A DNA stretch of 64,000 bases, from the NCBI GenBank assembly GCA_019828595.1, contig JAHQRK010000024.1, positions 434,001-498,000 of the forward strand, given 5' to 3'. Shown piece after piece: positions 56,601-64,000 of this stretch. The notes beneath the pieces are model-generated. The model worked only from the letters and a program-made list of their open reading frames with translations. It was not told where the DNA came from and made no database searches. Made by a program: the position numbers and the translations under genes. The stretch's first letter is position 1. Each line of letters starts with the position of its first letter. Source of the stretch: Aphanomyces cochlioides. Lineage: Eukaryota > Oomycota > Saprolegniomycetes > Saprolegniales > Verrucalvaceae.

Positions 56601-56794
56601 CGCAGTTCCTTGTGAGCAAAGGAGCAAATCCCAATCACCAGAACAAGCAAGGACAGACCGCCGGCCATTACGCAATGGCGTACAACTTCTTCGACTTGGG
56701 CGCCTGGCTGCTCGATCCTGACAAAGGCGGCGGCCGCGACGATTTAGCAAACATATATGGCCTGTCGGCGTACGATGGACTAAATCCGAGTTAA
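50636..56794 (+). CDS. 1921-residue fusion: receiver-like, hydrolase-fold, six IQ, coiled coil, SAM, ankyrin
   Basis: Nine exons: 50636-50755, 50804-50875, 50927-51409, 51458-51520, 51570-52451, 52497-52757, 52812-53535, 53583-56023 and 56075-56794. They sum to 5766 nt with all phases consistent. Order: a Cys-containing N-terminal region (CCPCYN; VCPTCFAVYSML near 435); a CheY-like receiver at about 593-722 (SILIVDTDQE ... LCLTSYTSPEDL); an alpha/beta-hydrolase or NDR-like fold at about 785-1075; six IQ motifs at about 1205-1350 (first KIQKAYRAYRAR, last TIQRVYRGHVGR); a coiled coil at about 1365-1520; a SAM domain at about 1640-1710 (DVGRWLDSLTLGQY); and ankyrin repeats at about 1830-1900. 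The receiver phospho-Asp is Gly (AIVCGRDVP) and the conserved Lys is lost. The nucleophile elbow reads GFGNG with no Ser. It is probably a calmodulin-regulated scaffold. The first exon is the least certain. Confidence 0.8.
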
Positions 56795-56857
56795 CACGTC
56801 TTTGAGATGGTAAAATATTCTGTATTATCTAACGATCACCCCCGCAAGACGGCATAT

Positions 56858-57607
56858 TTATTCGACGTCTTGCACGTTCATGTCGCCTTGGTTGGCATCG
56901 GCATTGTCAGGTTCTTGGTCCGACGTCCACAAGGTCAAGTTGTCACGGAGCAATTGCATGATCAAGGTCGAGTCCTTGTACGATTCTTCGGACAAGGTGT
57001 CCAATTCGGCAATGGCGTCGTCGAAAGCTTGCTTGGCCAAGTTGCAAGCACGGTCGGGGGAGTTCAAGATTTCGTAGTAGAACACGGAAAAGTTGAGTGC
57101 CAAACCCAAACGGATGGGGTGGGTAGGGGGCAATTCCGACATGGCAATGGTCGAGGCTTGCTTGTACGATTCCAAAGCCTTGTCCGAGCTTTCCTTGCGT
57201 TCGTCGTCGGTTTGGAATTCAGCCAAGTAGCGGTGGTAGTCACCCTTCATCTTGTAGTAGAACACCTTGCCTTCTTCCGACGACGAGTTGGGGATCAAGT
57301 TTTGTTCAATGATGTGCAAGATATCATTGCAGATTTCGACCAATTCGGCTTCAATCTTCAATCTGTAGTTCTTAATGTGTTCAGCACGGTCCGAGTCGCC
57401 CTTGTTTTCAATCGAGCTAATGACACGCCACGAAGCACGGCGCGATCCAATCACGTTCTTGTAGGCAACCGAAAGCAAGTTGCGTTCTTCGACCGACAAT
57501 TCCACGTTGTGGTTGTTGGCAACGGCCTTCATGTGGTCGACCATTTCGTCATAACGTTCCGCTTGTTCAGCGAGCTTGGCAAGAAAGACGAGCGAGTCAC
57601 GGTCCAT
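56858..57607 (-). CDS. 14-3-3 protein
   Basis: An intronless frame of 249 residues, the standard length. It starts [20 protein letters not shown]. It contains the family signature [13 protein letters not shown], the phosphopeptide-groove helix with [20 protein letters not shown] and the second signature [22 protein letters not shown]. The acidic C-terminal tail is short. It binds phosphoserine/threonine motifs as a dimer and regulates many kinases and transporters. The codons are strongly biased compared with neighbours, fitting high expression. It converges on the fusion gene with 63 bp between stops. The plus-strand frame 56807-57658 is its antisense shadow. Confidence 0.97.
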   Translation of the reverse strand: MDRDSLVFLAKLAEQAERYDEMVDHMKAVANNHNVELSVEERNLLSVAYKNVIGSRRASWRVISSIENKGDSDRAEHIKNYRLKIEAELVEICNDILHIIEQNLIPNSSSEEGKVFYYKMKGDYHRYLAEFQTDDERKESSDKALESYKQASTIAMSELPPTHPIRLGLALNFSVFYYEILNSPDRACNLAKQAFDDAIAELDTLSEESYKDSTLIMQLLRDNLTLWTSDQEPDNADANQGDMNVQDVE

Positions 57608-58586
57608 GTTTTTTTACTTGGGCAAGACAATGCAAATTTGCAAATGAACAAAAAATAGAAAAAACGCCGCAACGCCTCTGAATTCCAGCCAATCAGAGTG
57701 CTAGAAATGGTAATTTTATGAATTTCGGCAAATTATATATAAAATTCAAGTGTAATGTCATCCACAAACAAAAAAATACAATCTTCCAGAAATAGACTTG
57801 CTGAGATTCACACGGAGCTTTGCATACAAAAAGCAAGACGACATGACACCTGACTAGCCAATTTCTTCAGTCGTCAGATCTAATTCTTTTCAAAAAATTT
57901 ATTTCAATACTAAAATGAAGTTAATCAAATAAAATTATCAATTGTTATTATTTTATATGTTGTTAAACCGAGGGACCGGTGGCGTCACACCTGACACTTC
58001 AACATTAGTCCAAGTGTGTTATGGCGGCACTTCCCCGCGAAGCGGTTGCAAGTTGTTGCTGCTCTCTCAATCTCGAGACACAGGTTGGATAGATGCATTG
58101 CTTCTATACAATCACGTAGATCTGTTGTCGCCTCTACGACCATGCCCATGCATTGTGAATTTAAATTTCACCCCTAGCCACATTCCATCAATCGAAGGGG
58201 CTGCAAAGACAAGGGTGCGGCGGCATCATGACACAAGACGCACAAGTCAAAAAGTGTACGAGATCGCAATGACACGAAGCACAACGTGTGGCTACGAGCA
58301 GCACAACCGCTTGCGGTGCATACCAAATGGTCCAAGACTGCATTTTTTCGATACAAACTGCCCTACAAGGTCTTCACGGGGCCTGTATGTATTAATATTT
58401 AGGTATTGATTTTGACAGGAAATTAATTTAGACAAGTTTCTAGTCTGTGGTGTGGACACAAGATGCCTCGTGCGCGAGTGTGACATCGCGTGGAAGGGCG
58501 CGAGTTACGCACGACGTTCGTGGACATGTCGCGAGTTCTTACGCGATGCGCTGAAAGAGAGGGGTGCAAGTTAATTTAGGGATTCA
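57608..58586. other. intergenic region
   Basis: About 1 kb; very AT-rich at 57.65-57.95 kb (14-3-3 promoter side). No gene seen; the short frames at 57942-58409 have no recognisable motif. Confidence 0.5.
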
Positions 58587-59117
58587 TTATGATTGTTCAG
58601 GCTTTTCCTTCTGCTGGGCGAGGAGCTTTTCAAGGAAGGTACCGTCGTTTGGGATTTCTGGCACTCCCCCGGGCATGACGTTCTCGAGCACAGGTGTCGA
58701 CTCTTCGCCTTTTTTGTCGTCGTTGGTTTGCCCCATCATCTTGCGCAACTTGGCGTTTTCCTGCTTCCTTCGTCGCTTGGCGGCTTTCTGTTGCGACTTC
58801 AGTTCCTGTTCCCATTGCGCTTGCTTTCGCTTATCGTGAAACTCTTTCTCCTCTTGAGTTTGCTTGTGTTCTTTCTCCATGGCAGCAATGCGCTCCATTT
58901 CACGCCGGCGAGCCGCACGGTACATGTGAAATTCGCCGCTACCGGCGCCGGCCGTACTCCCGGAGACATTTTCGACTTTGTTGAATGCAAACTTTTGATT
59001 GCCCGAGCCTGGAGCAGTCGACGACGATGATGCACCCGACTTGTCTTTGACGTTGTCGTAAGGCAGAGAGCCCACCTTGGAGTCAGGGTACGCTTGGACC
59101 GATGTGTACCGAGCCAT
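58587..59117 (-). CDS. PRKRIP1: PRKRIP1-like spliceosome protein
   Basis: An intronless frame of 176 residues from MARYTSVQAYPDSKVG. The family (DUF1168) core is recognisable: NKVENVSGSTAGAGSGEFH followed by MYRAARRREMERI. A long, highly charged single helix of Lys, Glu, Gln and Arg follows (EKEHKQTQEEKEFHDKRKQ), ending with a Pro/Gly-rich tail. In animals PRKRIP1 is a rod-like factor of the post-branching (C*) spliceosome that bridges U2 snRNP and the catalytic core. The open frame extends upstream of the chosen ATG, but the residues there look non-coding. Confidence 0.82.
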   Translation of the reverse strand: MARYTSVQAYPDSKVGSLPYDNVKDKSGASSSSTAPGSGNQKFAFNKVENVSGSTAGAGSGEFHMYRAARRREMERIAAMEKEHKQTQEEKEFHDKRKQAQWEQELKSQQKAAKRRRKQENAKLRKMMGQTNDDKKGEESTPVLENVMPGGVPEIPNDGTFLEKLLAQQKEKPEQS

Positions 59118-59999
59118 CCGTGTTCTTGGTTGAATTGGCGGTGAAAACCAAAGTCTTTGAAATTTAATATTTATACATTTTAACAGTTCAGACAGTGATA
59201 TGTCATTTTGTTGAAATATCACTTATGATTCAGAAGTGATATTCTTCATCCCCGTCACGAGTCTATTGCGATCTTCGTATATCGTTTGAACGAGAGGAGT
59301 AGGCTTTCAATTCACTCTTACGATCGATACAAAGGCAAGATGAGAAGCATATTGAGGGTGTAGATAAGGAAGATCACGATAAAATCCCTCATTACTGACA
59401 GCCATCTCGAATCCCTTCTTTCGCCTCTCGTCCCCTCCCAAGCACGAGGAGGACATATACTAGTTTGATAGCAGCATTGGAACTTTGACGGCAAATAAGC
59501 GCAGTAAGCATTAGACAGTCTTTTTAGTACGAAGTCTACTTACTACAGCTACCTGATTCTGGAGCGAATAAATCCCTGTCAAACACATTTGGCCAGCTGA
59601 TAGTTCACTTCGTCATTTCCCGATCATGAGAGACACTGGAGCAGGCCAAAAGCACAGGAAAGGCTCTCACTGCAATATAGTTCTTTGGCGTAGCTTGGAC
59701 CTGATATTCAAAGTCAGGACATATAATGTTGTCCACGTCCTGTGAGTCCTAACATTGTAACTGAAGTGACCTTTGGGATGCCATTGGTCGGTTTGAATCT
59801 TAGCCGATTCATCCTTTGAAAAGGCGTAACTGGTCGTTACACTTGGAGCTGTCGAGTGGATTGCAAGAAGCGATATGGTTTATTCGTTATAAGCTAAGCA
59901 AAAGACGACTTGGCAGCGCCTGTACCAGCTGGAGATCGGTCAAAGATGCCGCTGCTACTGTTCCGAGGAAAATATTGTCGAGATGGCATCTATTGTTGT
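59118..59999. other. intergenic region between PRKRIP1 and the TOM1-like gene
   Basis: About 0.9 kb with no gene. It holds the PRKRIP1 promoter and the 3' end of the membrane protein gene. Confidence 0.5.
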
Positions 60000-61118
60000 T
60001 CAACTTACACCAGCGTGATGGCCATCACGTACCTGGTATTGATACGACGCTCCTTCGTCTGGTCGAGCAATGGATCCGCTTGCTTCAGGGAGAGGCTGGT
60101 CGAGGTCCAATTTTGCCGGAGCATCAGCTGGATTGCGTCGTGTAAAGCAGAGGAGCAAAGCACACGGAAGGAATTCAGTCACAACATAGAGTCCAACTTC
60201 GAATGCATAGGGTGGCAAGCCTACTGGAGTGCGGAATTTGTCGTCAATTGAGGGAATGACACGCGTGGCAATGCCAAGAAGATAGACGCTTTGGCCGCAG
60301 AAGAGAATGCAGCACATGACGCAGACCCACATGATCTAAAAAATTCCACTTAAATCATGCAAAGTGGAGACACCAAGCGTACCCTCTGGATGATGATTTG
60401 TCGAGGCGTCAATCCTCGATGGAGATGCATGTCAAAGAAGAATTCGTCGTCAGGATGACTGGTCTTGAAGAAGAAAATGAGCTGCACGCTGTAGTACAAA
60501 ACAGACAAGAGGCCGACGAGGTAAAAGCCACCAAGAATGCCTTGCATCCACTGCCAAAAGGTCGACGACCACGTACAGACCACCATGAGAAGGATAAATC
60601 CAAAGTAGAGAACGAGATTGCATACGACGTAGATTCCGCGATGGAACGCGAAGCTAGTCGTGTAGACTGCCGTACAGAGCTGGGCGTAAAACAAGATAAG
60701 AAGAGAATACGTCGAGACAAAGAAGAGAGATGGAAGGAGCGATACGATCGACGACTATATCCATGTAAGCCAAAACGAGTCTCGATTCAATGCTTACCAG
60801 CCACGCATAAGTGTTTGAGTCATACGGAACAAGCGTGTCCTCATCGCTATCATTTGGAGAGAGTGCGATGGCAAGCATATCAACTGTAAGGCTTAGAAAT
60901 CGAGTCGCAGCCGACAAGAGGAGGAGAGTGAAGAAATGTTTCCTTGTCTCGGATCCAGCAGAGCTCTCGCCAAGCTCTACGTTGCGACCATGTCCGAGAA
61001 GTTCAACGCGGAGGGCGACGTACGCCCATACACTGAGTCCAAGGAACAGAGCCATGCCTGGAAGGAGCACCCAGCCCAGGACGTCCATGGTGAGCGACAC
61101 AATGGAGGAATCCTTCAA
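60000..61118 (-). CDS. TOM1/GPR137-like seven-helix membrane protein, with one apparent 1-nt frameshift
   Basis: Three exons: 60798-61118, 60383-60755 and 60000-60335. About seven hydrophobic segments are present, for example VLLPGMALFLGLSVWAYVAL, FFTLLLLSAATRFLSL, NLVLYFGFILLMVVCTW, LVGLLSVLYYSVQLIFFF, and the family-like last helix YAFEVGLYVVTEFLPCALLL followed by CFTRRNP. This plan fits the TOM1/THH1 family of plants and GPR137 of animals, at endolysosomal or vacuolar membranes. Exon 2 is 373 nt, one too many. Removing one T of the TTTT run (plus-strand A run 60719-60722) gives SLLPSLFFVSTYSLLILFYAQ, typical of the family. It is therefore a sequencing indel or a very recent mutation; with 372 nt the protein would be 342 residues. 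Confidence 0.7.
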
Positions 61119-61696
61119 CTTAAATGAGCACTGTTCAATAAAGTACAGTTTTATGACCAGTGATAATGCAGAATACTATCGATAAAGTAAAGTTCAAGCG
61201 TTGAATAGAAGAAATGTATGAAAAGTTCCAGTGAGCGGTTTACTTTAATGATGGGAGACTAAGAACACGTAACGTTTCAGACCACATGCTGTCATGAAAC
61301 CAACAATGCGGCGCCATGACCGCTGGCACGTCTTCCTCCAACCTACCTACTAAAAGATGTGCTCGTCAGATTTGACAGGGTGCTGTCGTTGACAAACTGA
61401 CGTCGTTGTTTGAGCAGTCTGGGCTATCAGTACAAGTTCTGGCTGTACAGCGGACTAGAAGGTCCTCCATGTACAGCGATACCTGAATCGACTGAAAGGT
61501 TGGATTTCTCGAGGAGATGTTCGCCACTCGATGTTAAATTCACGGACAGGAATTCTATGTATGAGCTCCGACCAGACCTTGTCGATCAGTTATGCTCGAT
61601 GTGTTTCCAACAGTGTCCATGGCTGTGTAAATCGTGAACTCATTGAGCAAACCGCAAAGTTTTTAGCTGTATGGATGATCGAGATGGTAATCCCTT
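61119..61696. other. intergenic region
   Basis: About 0.6 kb, no gene seen. Open frames at 61410-61637 and 61531-61719 on the plus strand lack recognisable motifs. Confidence 0.45.
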
Positions 61697-63062
61697 TCAT
61701 GGAAGTTGTGCAGACTTGACAGCAGTGAAGGCAATGCCTTGTGTCTCGAGGGCTTTAATGAGTGAAGTGCCTCGGAACGCCGCACCTGGTGACAAGACAC
61801 CACGAGCCTTGACTTCGCCTCGCCATATGCACAAAGCAGCTTCGACCATCAAAATGGGCGTTGCCACATATCCAGGTTCAGGGCCATCGACTCGAACTTG
61901 AACTTGCCAGTTGTGTGGTTTGCCTTCTCCAGCCTGCAGTCATGATATCTCAACCTCAAATTTAGGGATAGCAGCAAAACTTACATTGGTCTTATCTTGG
62001 AATCCCTTAGCAAAGCAGTGGGTCGTGAAAGAACCTGCATTGAGTTGCGACGGCGATGGGCCTTCATGGGAAAATGCTCCAGCAGTAAACAGACGCGGAT
62101 ATCGGATCATGAGTTGACGGCCATATTCAAATTGACCAAACGTCGCCAGGAGCAAACCAAAGATGGCGAAGGCGACCACGAATAAAAGATTGTTCATGTA
62201 GTAGTACACGACCGTCTCGACTCTTGGATTCGACAGGCCAACCAAGTGCATGTCGGCACCCATGAAACGAAAATACGCTTTGCCCAAGCGAGAATCGTAG
62301 CCAAACCATGATTTGGGCAGCAATGACGAAGTTGCAGGGGCTGGGAGCTGCTTGGCGAGCCGATTAGTCGCTTTGACATGCGCTGGGTTTGACATGACAA
62401 CGATGCATTCGTAGGTAGTGGCGTGGCCATGTTGCACGTCCATGCCCATAAAGACTTCGGCAGTCGAGATCGATCCATTTGACGGAAACTGCGACTCCGC
62501 AAAGAGAACACTCAATTCTGTCGGGAGGGAATCGTATCCAACAGCACTGACAACGATACAGTCCTTGGCTTTGGCTGCCTTATCGTGCTTGACAAGCATT
62601 TCGAGGATGAATTGGACTTCACCGGATAAATCGAGATGATGGGTTCCAGCTTCGATGCAAGCTTTCACGACAGGCTCTCCAAAGTAGGCGTAAGGGCCAG
62701 TGCAGTTGAGGAGAATTGCAGTTGACTTGCACATTGCCTCGAGGGTGGGAGAGTCAAAGACATCGGCAATGACAATTGGAATCTTTTCGACCTCGACTTG
62801 TTTTTGAATCCATTCAGCAGTATCTGCGCCAGTGCCATGGGATTGTTGACATCGGTGAGTCTACTTACCTTGAAGCTTTGCTTTGGACCGTCCCGCAATC
62901 GCCCACTTAAGCGGTCTTTTCAGTTCGCGAGCGCGCTTTGCCACACAAAGGGCTACGTACTGCCCAGTGAACCTACGCACCCACCACTATTCAATGTACC
63001 TTCGATTTGCAGCTTTCATACCCCGAAGCTCCAAAGACAACGATGTCGTATTCGCGAGCCAT
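61697..63062 (-). CDS. SCCPDH: saccharopine dehydrogenase-like oxidoreductase (SCCPDH type)
   Basis: Four exons: 63022-63062, 62869-62972, 61985-62823 and 61697-61933. They sum to 1221 nt, giving 406 residues, the family length. The Rossmann start is MAREYDIVVFGASGFTGQYV (GxSGxTG dinucleotide loop), then KWAIAGRSKAKL. Further family motifs are AILLNCTGPYAYFGEPVVKA, GTHHLDLSGE and VVSAVGYDSLPTE. A membrane-associated segment (LLFVVAFAIFGLLLATFG) lies near the middle, as in animal SCCPDH on lipid droplets. The C-terminus carries EGKPHNWQVQVRVDGPEPGY. It is probably an NAD(P)-dependent reductase of unknown substrate and not a true lysine-pathway enzyme. Confidence 0.88.
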
Positions 63063-63542
63063 CGGCGGGAAGATCAATTCCTCTTTGGGTGAATTGAGGG
63101 TGTTGACAAATCCAAGTCCTCTATAAATTAATCATCGACTAACTATTCAATATTATCTTATATACCTATTAATGTTCAGAGTATTGAATGTATTTTTAGG
63201 GAATATTTTCATCTCATTTAAATGACTCGTCTCCAGTATACTTGAGTGAGAAAAGCTCAATTTATTAGACTGTTTCGAATCACCAACATCGAAATTCTCC
63301 TCCTTGTCAAGTCGTGGACAGTGTTTCGAGCTACAGTATTAATAGTTTAAAATAATCTTGGTATGAGTCATGATTTTGAACGAAGAAAGTGCAGCAAGAT
63401 CAGTTCATATTGTCTGCGGATAAAGTGCTGAAATTTAATCTATTTTATTTTATTTTTGCATTTTATCATAACGATATATCCGGATGACCCTCGGAGGGAA
63501 TTTGAATGCACCGTATCCGGATGGTCAAGACGGTTTTTCTCA
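63063..63542. other. divergent intergenic region
   Basis: AT-rich 0.48 kb. It includes TATATCCGGAT (63475-63485) and GTATCCGGAT (63513-63522), 21-67 bp before the ATG of the right-end gene. No other feature seen. Confidence 0.5.
63475..63522. promoter_or_regulatory. two ATCCGGAT motifs upstream of the right-end gene
   Basis: TATATCCGGAT and GTATCCGGAT, about 38 bp apart in the same orientation, close to the ATG at 63543. They support that start and the plus-strand call. Confidence 0.45.
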
Positions 63543-64000
63543 ATGAGAATTAAGCGCAGGAAGTCCATGGACATTTGGGCAACACTCTTGCGACTGACGC
63601 CATCAGGGCTGAATCTAGCCAAGTTGGCAGCATCCCATGAAGGTACAAAGGCACTGTGCGCGCAGCTTCTGCAGAAATTTGAGATGACCAAGTTTACCCA
63701 TGTTGGAGTTGCCATAGACGCGACGCCACACTTGCTAGTCCTCGCCGGTGCTTTAGCTATGCATTGCCATTGTGGGATCACTTTTGTCTGCACCAAACAA
63801 GCCAACGATTCCAATAGCACCGCCGCGATACTGCTCCTGACGGACCTGGTTGAGAATGGATTCGATATGCGTGCTCAGTTCCATAAAGCGTCCGAGAAAT
63901 TATCCAAGTCTTCTGCGATCGTCGGGTTTGCCTCCGTTTGTGGAAAGGAAGAAATACCTGAGGAAGACTTAACATTAGGTGTTCCGTGGTTTTGCGGTTG
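63543..64000 (+). CDS. 5' part of an unrecognised gene, cut by the window edge
   Basis: Open from ATG at 63543 (or in-frame ATG at 63567) to the window end without a stop, at least 152 codons. Reads MRIKRRKSMDIWATLLRLTP, then THVGVAIDATPHLLVLAGAL, MHCHCGITFVCTKQ and ILLLTDLVENGFDMRAQFH. The mix of hydrophobic strands and helices looks like a globular domain, but I recognise no family. The plus strand was chosen over two minus-strand frames in the same place because its composition is protein-like and because ATCCGGAT motifs precede the ATG. Confidence 0.55.
   Translation, partial: MRIKRRKSMDIWATLLRLTPSGLNLAKLAASHEGTKALCAQLLQKFEMTKFTHVGVAIDATPHLLVLAGALAMHCHCGITFVCTKQANDSNSTAAILLLTDLVENGFDMRAQFHKASEKLSKSSAIVGFASVCGKEEIPEEDLTLGVPWFCG

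Noticed and set aside
56807..57658. 283-codon plus-strand open frame
   Set aside because: Antisense of the 14-3-3 gene.

Overview
The window reads as nuclear DNA of an oomycete, probably from the saprolegnian lineage. Genes are dense on both strands. Introns are very short (mostly about 40-60 nt) with GT...TAG/CAG ends. The gene set is eukaryotic: AP-4 mu, kinesin, SAPS protein, CTNNBL1, importin-7/8, USP, 14-3-3, SMYD, PRKRIP1. Some elements are typical of oomycetes, such as a TKL-type pseudokinase and a huge IQ/SAM/ankyrin fusion. The organism call is inference; no rRNA or species marker is present. No tRNA, rRNA or CRISPR was seen.

Region 1 (about 1.3-14.4 kb) is a tandem array of one large multi-pass membrane protein family: a 3'-terminal relic (1265-2527) and two near full-length copies (3418-8504 and 9162-14383). 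All three are broken by frameshifts or stops. Each full copy has two homologous halves, each with an ND-x-WW motif.

Region 2 (14.8-25.7 kb) holds the AP-4 mu subunit (-), a small Cys/His-rich protein (-), an eroded or unresolved minus-strand gene (18.65-19.14), a kinesin with a C-terminal WW domain (+), a SAPS-domain phosphatase regulator (+) and CTNNBL1 (-). The last two converge with only 9 bp between stop codons.

Region 3 (26.3-32.9 kb) holds a lipid-anchored (MGCC) TKL pseudokinase (+), a Ser/Thr kinase (-) and importin-7/8 (-).

Region 4 (33.8-40.4 kb) holds a small ORF behind a promoter-like motif, a PX-domain protein (+), a SMYD-type methyltransferase (+) and a kelch protein (+).

Region 5 (40.6-50.3 kb) holds a 5'-truncated yaaA pseudogene and an intact yaaA gene (both -, both with a GC-AG intron), a nickel/cobalt transporter (-), a USP deubiquitinase (+), a HIG1-domain protein (-), and a frameshifted second HIG1 copy (-). 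Short repeats lie between the two HIG1 copies.

Region 6 (50.6-64.0 kb) holds a nine-exon gene for a 1921-residue fusion (degenerate receiver, hydrolase-fold domain lacking the nucleophile, six IQ motifs, coiled coil, SAM, ankyrin), then 14-3-3 (-), PRKRIP1 (-), a TOM1/GPR137-like membrane protein (-, one apparent 1-nt indel), a saccharopine-dehydrogenase-like oxidoreductase (-), and the 5' part of an unknown gene (+).

Two non-coding signals stand out. A palindromic (T)ATCCGGAT(A) motif lies about 20-140 bp upstream of at least five start codons. A GACATTT...GTGAAA-type short repeat occurs in two separate clusters (27.7-27.97 and 49.04-49.61 kb). Exon models were built by hand from splice consensus and reading-frame continuity. 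Where summed exon lengths are a multiple of three, the entry gives a protein length.
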